DNA from: Mycobacterium lepraemurium
GTDB taxonomy: Bacteria > Actinomycetota > Actinomycetes > Mycobacteriales > Mycobacteriaceae
Assembly: GCA_002291465.1 (NCBI GenBank)
Contig: CP021238.1
Span: forward strand, 124,001 to 188,000
DNA: 64,000 bases
Direction of reading: 5' to 3'
Shown here piece after piece: positions 58,683 to 64,000 of the stretch. Position 1 is the first letter of the stretch. Each line of letters starts with the position of its first letter. The position numbers were made by a program, and so were the translations under genes. The notes under the pieces were generated by a model. It was given only the letters and a program-made list of their open reading frames with translations. It did no database searches and was not told the origin of the DNA.

Positions 58683-61600
58683 TCAGTGCCGCAGCGGCGC
58701 CGGGTTCCACAGCCCGCTGCGCGTTGCCGTGCCCAGCAGCAGCTGGGCAGGCCGGGCGTCGGGATAGTACGGGGTCAGCCGTTGCAGCGAGCCCCAGTCG
58801 CGGGACCAGTCGTCCTTCAAGTAGGTGGCCATGGTGGTGGCCTTGGCCAGCAGCTCGGTGACGCCCAGCGGGCCGCCGCCGTTGTTGTCCATCACCGGCG
58901 AGTTGGCCTCGGCGCCGAATCGGTCCGGCAGGATGCGCCATTTCGGCGTCTCGTCCACGCCGTTCTGATGGCCGAACGGCCGCTGGCAGGGGAACGCCAG
59001 CCCGACCAGCCAGTCCAGGAACACCGGGTCCTTCGACCCCACCACGTCCTGCAGGGTGCGCAGCTGGGGAATCCGCGGCGGCGTCAGCGCAATCCAATGC
59101 TGCGGGGCCAGGTCTTCGTCGTCGGCGACCAACCGGACCTGGGTGGCGGCGGCCGGGATCGCCGACAGCGGCAACCGCAGGTTGCGCCAGGCCGGTGACG
59201 CGCCGACGTCGGCGAATTGGAAAGAGCTGCCCGGGTGCCTGCTGGCCGCCTGCTCGTCGGTGGCCCACTGCACCTGGACCTCGCGCGGGTCGAAGCGCCC
59301 GGCCGCGCTGACCACCAGCAGCGGCAGCGCCTTGTCGCGGGCGGGCAGCCGGTACCAGCCGGACCGCAGGTGGGCGGGCACCTGGATGCCGGAGCGCCAG
59401 CTGCCCAGCACCGGGGTGCGCGCCGGGTCGAGGTTGAACGGCAGCTGGGCCGACGACCCGTTGATCCCCGGCGCCGGGGTGGTGCCGCCCTCGGTGCCGG
59501 CCTGGTTGCTGCCGGTTTTCTCCTCGTCATTGACGAAGCTGCGGTCGCCCGGGCGTTCCATCACTGGGTCGGCGCGCACGTCGGCGGGAATCCCGTTGGC
59601 GGTGAAGGCTTCCGACAAACCCGCGCCCAGCGCGTCGGCTGCCGACGGGCCGGCTGGGCCGCCGACCGGCGACAGCAGGCCGGCGCTGGGGTCCTGTTCC
59701 ACCAGAACGTCCTCGGCCAGGCCGCACGACTTCCCGGTCAGCGCCTGCAAATTGGAGCGGCCGACCGACCACGCCGGATACTGGTCCGTCATCGCCAAGG
59801 TCAGCGACGCCACCTCGAACACCACCAGCGTCCAGGTCGCAATTGCCAAGGGGGACTGGATGATTCCGGCCATCCGCGCCCCCCAGCGGGCTTTCGGCGG
59901 GCCGTCGTCGGGTGCCACAAAATGGAACCAGGCCGCCAGTAGCAGCACCAGCACGGTCAGTCCGAGCAGCGCGGTGGCGAACGCGTAATGCCACGCCGGG
60001 AACGCATTCGACCACGGCACACCGAAATTCGAGACGTACCACCAGCCGTTGACGCTGGCGAACGACAGCGCCACCAGGAACAGCACCACCGCGGCGTAGA
60101 CGGTGCGGTTGCGTCGGGACCGCATCGCCGCCGCGGTCACCGCGACCGCGGCCAGCGCACCCAGCGGCCCGGCCAGCCCGGCGAACACCCCGAAGTGGTG
60201 CGTCCATTTGGTGGGGGTGAACATCATCGCGACGAACGAGATGATGGTGATCCCGACGATGCGCCGGCTCGGCCCGGTGGCGGTGCCGGGAATTCGGCCC
60301 TTGCGCAACGACATTGCGACCGTCACCCCGAGCGCGAGCACCAGCGCCAGCACGGCGAAGCGGCGGGCGACCGACCCGTCCGGGCTGGCCATGAACAACC
60401 GCTCGTAGCGGATGTGTTCGTCGAACCAGCTCAGGCTGGGACCGACGGCGCGCTTGAGCATGCTGGCCTGAACCTCGCCGGCCAGCGTCTGGTCGCGTAA
60501 GATCAGGATGGCGGTGACGGTGGCCGCGGCCAGTAGGGGCGCGATCAGCGGGAGCGCGCCGAATCGTGTGATCCGGCGGTGCAGGATGGTGCGCAGCGGC
60601 CCGATCGCGACCAGCAGCGCGCCGATCGAGGCGATGCCCGTCGGCCCGGAGAACAGGGTCAGCGCGCCGATGATGCAGGCGACCGCGACCGGCAGCAGCC
60701 GGCTGGTGGCCACCGCGCGTTCCACCGAGCACCAGGTCAGCAGGATGCCCAGGGCGATGATCGGCTCGGGCCGCAGGCCGTTGTCCAGTGGCAGCCACAC
60801 CGCCAGGAACATGCCCGCCGCTGTCCAGGCCGCCGCCCGGTTCTGCTTGACGGCGTGGCCCAGCCGCGGCATCACCTCGCGGCTGATCACCCACCAGCAT
60901 GTCAACGCCATCGCCAGGGTGGGCAGCCGCATCCAGATGCTGGTGGTGCTGACGTGCGCCCACATCGCCAGCAGGTCGTAGTACCAACCGAACGGCGCTT
61001 CGGGCGTGCCGAACCAGCGGTAGTAGTTGGCCATGTAGCCGGCGTGCTCGGACACCCGGGCCATGGTCAGGATGTAGCCGTCGTCTGAGGTGTTGGCGCC
61101 GACGAAATGCCACCACGTCAGCACGGTGATGACCAGCGCGTCCAGCCCGCCGATCGACCACCAGCGGGCGGGCAGGAAGCGGCGGTGCCGGGTGCCGTCG
61201 GCGGTGTCCAGGATGTGCAGCGAGACCAGCGCCGCGCCGGTCAGCACCAGGCCGAGGATCATCGCGGCCATCTTCAGCGGGGTGGGGCTGCTGCTGTAGC
61301 GGGTGTCGATGGTCGCCGAAAAGTTCAGGCCCGGCGGCGCCGGTCCGCTCAGGTCGGTGAAGACGCCGACGATCTGCGGCCGGAAGTCATAGCCGCTCTT
61401 CTCGCCGCGCAGTGGCGCGCCGGGATGCTCGGTGTTGGGGCCCTGGGTGAGCCCGACGAACTCGGCGGTGACCTTGTCGGCGTGCGCGGTGAAGGTCAAC
61501 CGCTGGCAGGCCGGGCCCAGCACATGGCTCAGCGGGGCCGTCACCACCGGGACGTTGCGCACCACCAGCACCAGGTCGTCGTTGGCCCGCACGATCAGCA

Positions 61601-61958
61601 GCCCGCGGTCGACCGCCTTGGGCGCCTGCTTGGGCACCGTCGACAACAACACCGTCTTGCCGGGGTTGCCCCTGCCGGCCAGCCCGGCGGCGGCCTGGCA
61701 CGGGACGGTGATGTTCAAATCGGTGGCCACGTAACCGATCAGCGGCGCCTCCACGCTGCCGAAGCTGCCGTTCTGGGGCCAGTTCAGCTGGGCGGTGGTC
61801 TGGTCGACCGGCAACAGCGGGGTGGCCACCGCCAGCAGCACCCCGAGCAGCCCGGCGACAGAGGCAACCCACCGAGCGATCCGGTGATTTGCCTCCGTGT
61901 CGTGCACGGAGCTAGATGCTAGTTCTTCGGCGATGCGGGACCCGGTGTCGGTGCTCAT
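58683..61958 (-). CDS. embC: Arabinosyltransferase EmbC
   Basis: The 1091-residue GT-C enzyme extends the alpha-1,5 arabinan of lipoarabinomannan. The acidic motif NTSDDGYILTMARVSEHAG, about 13-15 membrane helices and the C-terminal lectin-like domain (PQHWIALTPPRIPQLRTLQ, FPCQRPFGHQNGVDETPKW) are present. Length compares with 1094 in M. tuberculosis. It starts 6 bases after the aftA stop, so dprE2-aftA-embC form one transcription unit. Downstream it meets the small secreted peptide gene head-on, not embA. Confidence 0.96.
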   Translation of the reverse strand: MSTDTGSRIAEELASSSVHDTEANHRIARWVASVAGLLGVLLAVATPLLPVDQTTAQLNWPQNGSFGSVEAPLIGYVATDLNITVPCQAAAGLAGRGNPGKTVLLSTVPKQAPKAVDRGLLIVRANDDLVLVVRNVPVVTAPLSHVLGPACQRLTFTAHADKVTAEFVGLTQGPNTEHPGAPLRGEKSGYDFRPQIVGVFTDLSGPAPPGLNFSATIDTRYSSSPTPLKMAAMILGLVLTGAALVSLHILDTADGTRHRRFLPARWWSIGGLDALVITVLTWWHFVGANTSDDGYILTMARVSEHAGYMANYYRWFGTPEAPFGWYYDLLAMWAHVSTTSIWMRLPTLAMALTCWWVISREVMPRLGHAVKQNRAAAWTAAGMFLAVWLPLDNGLRPEPIIALGILLTWCSVERAVATSRLLPVAVACIIGALTLFSGPTGIASIGALLVAIGPLRTILHRRITRFGALPLIAPLLAAATVTAILILRDQTLAGEVQASMLKRAVGPSLSWFDEHIRYERLFMASPDGSVARRFAVLALVLALGVTVAMSLRKGRIPGTATGPSRRIVGITIISFVAMMFTPTKWTHHFGVFAGLAGPLGALAAVAVTAAAMRSRRNRTVYAAVVLFLVALSFASVNGWWYVSNFGVPWSNAFPAWHYAFATALLGLTVLVLLLAAWFHFVAPDDGPPKARWGARMAGIIQSPLAIATWTLVVFEVASLTLAMTDQYPAWSVGRSNLQALTGKSCGLAEDVLVEQDPSAGLLSPVGGPAGPSAADALGAGLSEAFTANGIPADVRADPVMERPGDRSFVNDEEKTGSNQAGTEGGTTPAPGINGSSAQLPFNLDPARTPVLGSWRSGIQVPAHLRSGWYRLPARDKALPLLVVSAAGRFDPREVQVQWATDEQAASRHPGSSFQFADVGASPAWRNLRLPLSAIPAAATQVRLVADDEDLAPQHWIALTPPRIPQLRTLQDVVGSKDPVFLDWLVGLAFPCQRPFGHQNGVDETPKWRILPDRFGAEANSPVMDNNGGGPLGVTELLAKATTMATYLKDDWSRDWGSLQRLTPYYPDARPAQLLLGTATRSGLWNPAPLRH

Positions 61959-61964
61959 CAGTCG

Positions 61965-63950
61965 TTACGCCGCCGGCTTGCGGATGGCCAGCACGAAGGG
62001 GCCGACGCGGTGGACCGCGAACCGCGGGCTGTCGAACAGTGCCGCACGCAGCTCGACGGTGTAGCGCCGCACGTTGGGCTGGTTGGGGTAGACGTCCTCG
62101 GCCAGCCGCAGGGTGTAGGTGTTGTTCGCGCCGTGGCGCATCAGAAACACCGTCGGCGGCGGCCAGGGGCAGGTGTCCAGGGCGTGCAGCAACTCGTCGG
62201 CGGTCTTGAGCTTGGACCACTTGTTGATCTGCGCGGCCCGCAGGTCGAACTGCGCGAGCGGGTTGGCGTAGTGCGAGGTCAACCCCTGGAATCCCCAGTA
62301 GGGGTAGAAGGACAGGAAGCTGTAGTCGGCGGTCATCACCACGGTCTGGTCGTGGGGCCGGCCGGTCTCGCGGGTGATGACGTCGTCGATGGTGGCGTAG
62401 AACTTCTCCGCGCTGGGCGGCCGCCGGTCGCCGCGCTGCCCGTGGCCGTCGGTGTCGGTGTAGGCGATGGTCAGGTCCGGCAGCAGCACGTCGGGAATGT
62501 CCTGGCTGAACGCGATGCCGGCGGCCAGCCCGATCGCGCCGGCCACCGGGATGACGGCACGGCTTCGGCGCCGCAGCGCGAGCGCGGCCTCCACGAGCCC
62601 GAACGCCCCGGCCGCCACCAGCAGCACGCTCAGCGTTGGCTGCAGCCGGAAGGACAGCAGCGTGGTGCGGGCCAGCGTGGTGAGCATGGACAGCAGCGAC
62701 CACAGGTAGACGGCCAGCACGCCGATGGCCAGGGCGCCCGCGCGCACCGACGCGCGGGCGCGCAGCACCAGCCACAGCGTGCCCGCCATGCAGACGACGC
62801 CGAGCAGCGTGAACTGCAGCATCGGGAAAGCCAGCTCGGCGCCGTTGGCCGGCAGGTAGTGCTGGGCGCTGCCGGTGTTGCTGACCGGATTGCGGGCTGC
62901 GCGCACCAGGAACGGCAGCCAGGTGGTGCACCCGATCGCGACCGCGATGCCGACGATGACGGCCAGCCGGCGCAGCGGGTCGAGCGCCGCGCGGACCCCG
63001 TGCCGCCACCAGCGCAGGCCCGCCAGCCACAGCGCCATCAGCCCCACCGCGAACGCGGTGAACCCGAACAGCAGCGTGTACCAGGTGGCCGTGAAGCCCA
63101 GGAACAGCCCGGCTCCGACGACGGCGGCCCAGCCGCTCCGCGGCGTCGCGCCCGCCGCGACCGGCGCCTCGCGTGGGGCGCTCGGCGTCTCGCCCGCCGC
63201 GAGCGTGAAGTTAGTTTCACGCTCGGCGGTCTCGGGTGCCCCGCCAGCCCGGCGCTTACCCGCACGCAGGCCCGACCAGGTGAGCACCAGCACCGGCGGC
63301 AGCAGCACGGTGATCATCGCCGAGTACGGCTCGGGTGAACCGTAGGCCAGCGTCACCGCCGCCGTCGCGGTGGTGACGATCAGCGCGTACTCGAACCGGA
63401 CCATCCGCCACCACAGCACCAGCGCTACCGCGACGGCGACGGTGATCGAGGTGATGGCCCACGGCTTGAACACCTCCCACGCCGGTGTCCCGGACAGCGC
63501 TGCCGCGCGCCCGCCGATCCAGAACCAGCCCGGCGGGTAGAACGGCGGCAACCCGAGATAGGCCATGTCGCGCAGGGCGGGACTGTCGGCCAGCCGCGTC
63601 AGGTATTCGGTGCGGAACTGCTGGTCGACGGAGATGCCGAACAGGTACAGCTTGGTGGCGCCCAGCGGCATGCCCAGCGTCACCACGGTGAACGCGGACA
63701 CGAACACCAGCCCACCCAGTTGAGCGAGCCACCGGAAGCGGCCAGTGAATGAGTGCCACACCCAGCCGACGGCGACTAGACCGGCCAGGCAGCCGACCTG
63801 CCCGACGGTGGTCAGCGCGTGCAGTTGATTCGACGACGGGAAGGCCGGCCACTGCACCCCGGCGATGGCGGTCAGCGACACCACCGCGACGACGATGGCG
63901 ACCAGCACGGCCACGGCCATCTGGCCGAGGGTGGCCAGCGCGCTACGCAT
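61965..63950 (-). CDS. aftA: Arabinofuranosyltransferase AftA
   Basis: The 661-residue GT-C enzyme adds the first arabinofuranose to galactan. The N-terminal membrane region has the [12 protein letters not shown] loop with the acidic residue expected for catalysis, then [17 protein letters not shown] soluble C-terminal domain begins near residue 480 ([20 protein letters not shown]). The product is about 18 residues longer than the 643 of M. tuberculosis, mainly from a charged loop near residues 230-270 ([19 protein letters not shown]). ATG 63950 lies 2 bases after the dprE2 stop. Confidence 0.94.
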   Translation of the reverse strand: MRSALATLGQMAVAVLVAIVVAVVSLTAIAGVQWPAFPSSNQLHALTTVGQVGCLAGLVAVGWVWHSFTGRFRWLAQLGGLVFVSAFTVVTLGMPLGATKLYLFGISVDQQFRTEYLTRLADSPALRDMAYLGLPPFYPPGWFWIGGRAAALSGTPAWEVFKPWAITSITVAVAVALVLWWRMVRFEYALIVTTATAAVTLAYGSPEPYSAMITVLLPPVLVLTWSGLRAGKRRAGGAPETAERETNFTLAAGETPSAPREAPVAAGATPRSGWAAVVGAGLFLGFTATWYTLLFGFTAFAVGLMALWLAGLRWWRHGVRAALDPLRRLAVIVGIAVAIGCTTWLPFLVRAARNPVSNTGSAQHYLPANGAELAFPMLQFTLLGVVCMAGTLWLVLRARASVRAGALAIGVLAVYLWSLLSMLTTLARTTLLSFRLQPTLSVLLVAAGAFGLVEAALALRRRSRAVIPVAGAIGLAAGIAFSQDIPDVLLPDLTIAYTDTDGHGQRGDRRPPSAEKFYATIDDVITRETGRPHDQTVVMTADYSFLSFYPYWGFQGLTSHYANPLAQFDLRAAQINKWSKLKTADELLHALDTCPWPPPTVFLMRHGANNTYTLRLAEDVYPNQPNVRRYTVELRAALFDSPRFAVHRVGPFVLAIRKPAA

Positions 63951-63952
63951 GA

Positions 63953-64000
63953 TCAGATTGGCAGTTTGCGGAAGATGGGACGCGGGATGTGTCGCAACAC
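63953..64000 (-). CDS. dprE2: DprE2 C-terminus (partial)
   Basis: The last 15 codons of a minus-strand gene ([15 protein letters not shown], then TGA) end 2 bases before the aftA start. In mycobacteria dprE2 (Rv3791), the NADH-dependent half of the decaprenylphosphoryl-ribose epimerase that forms DPA, always stands here. The identity rests on synteny and on the basic, proline-containing tail; too little is visible for more. Confidence 0.7.
   Translation of the reverse strand: MLRHIPRPIFRKLPI

Overview
The window is a high-GC actinobacterial chromosome segment. Gene content and order match the region of the Mycobacterium genome that runs from espR to dprE2 (Rv3849 down to Rv3791 in M. tuberculosis numbering, here in reverse). 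Several features point to the Mycobacterium avium complex: embR lies inside the emb cluster, SodA has Gln145, and PE_PGRS62 and the sulfolipid-1 locus are absent. About eleven loci are broken by small indels or nonsense codons, far more than in a normal M. avium genome. Together this suggests a MAC lineage in reductive evolution, for example M. lepraemurium. That species call is an inference, and raw-read quality is the main alternative explanation.

Region 1-5.9 kb holds the first codons of espR, an Rv3847-like gene, sodA with a newly noticed 51-residue membrane protein upstream, a DnaA-box-like cluster, a DUF4328-type membrane protein, glpQ1, a decayed LCP gene, and an Rv3839-like gene behind an IdeR iron box. 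Region 6-12 kb holds an IS110-family remnant against pheA, a phosphoglycerate-mutase-like gene, a small Cys-rich protein, a zincin, a septum-formation-type membrane protein and serS. Region 12-21.5 kb holds a broken AraC regulator, a methyltransferase, a DUF2834-type protein, a TetR repressor with two palindromic operators, its broken oxidoreductase neighbour, a Rieske/metallo-beta-lactamase protein, three tandem PlsC acyltransferases (one broken, one lacking the catalytic His) and a HAD phosphatase.

Region 21.5-44 kb is the galactan/arabinan/mycolate core: a peptidoglycan amidase, erp, glf, glfT2, a PAP2 phosphatase, ubiA, aftB, fbpA, broken fbpD/mpt51, the cutinase-like Rv3802c homologue, fadD32, pks13 and accD4. 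These genes make UDP-galactofuranose, polymerise galactan, make decaprenyl-phosphoryl-ribose for arabinose donors, cap the arabinan, condense mycolic acids and transfer them to the wall. Region 43.7-49.2 kb is mostly debris: broken AraC, fadE35, Lrp and luciferase-like genes beside an intact methyltransferase. Region 49.2-64 kb holds embB-embA, a split embR, a small secreted peptide, embC, aftA and the last codons of dprE2.

Every gene expected to be essential for wall assembly is intact. The losses fall on regulators, accessory lipid enzymes and paralogues. No undescribed defence system, CRISPR array, prophage, rRNA or tRNA was seen.
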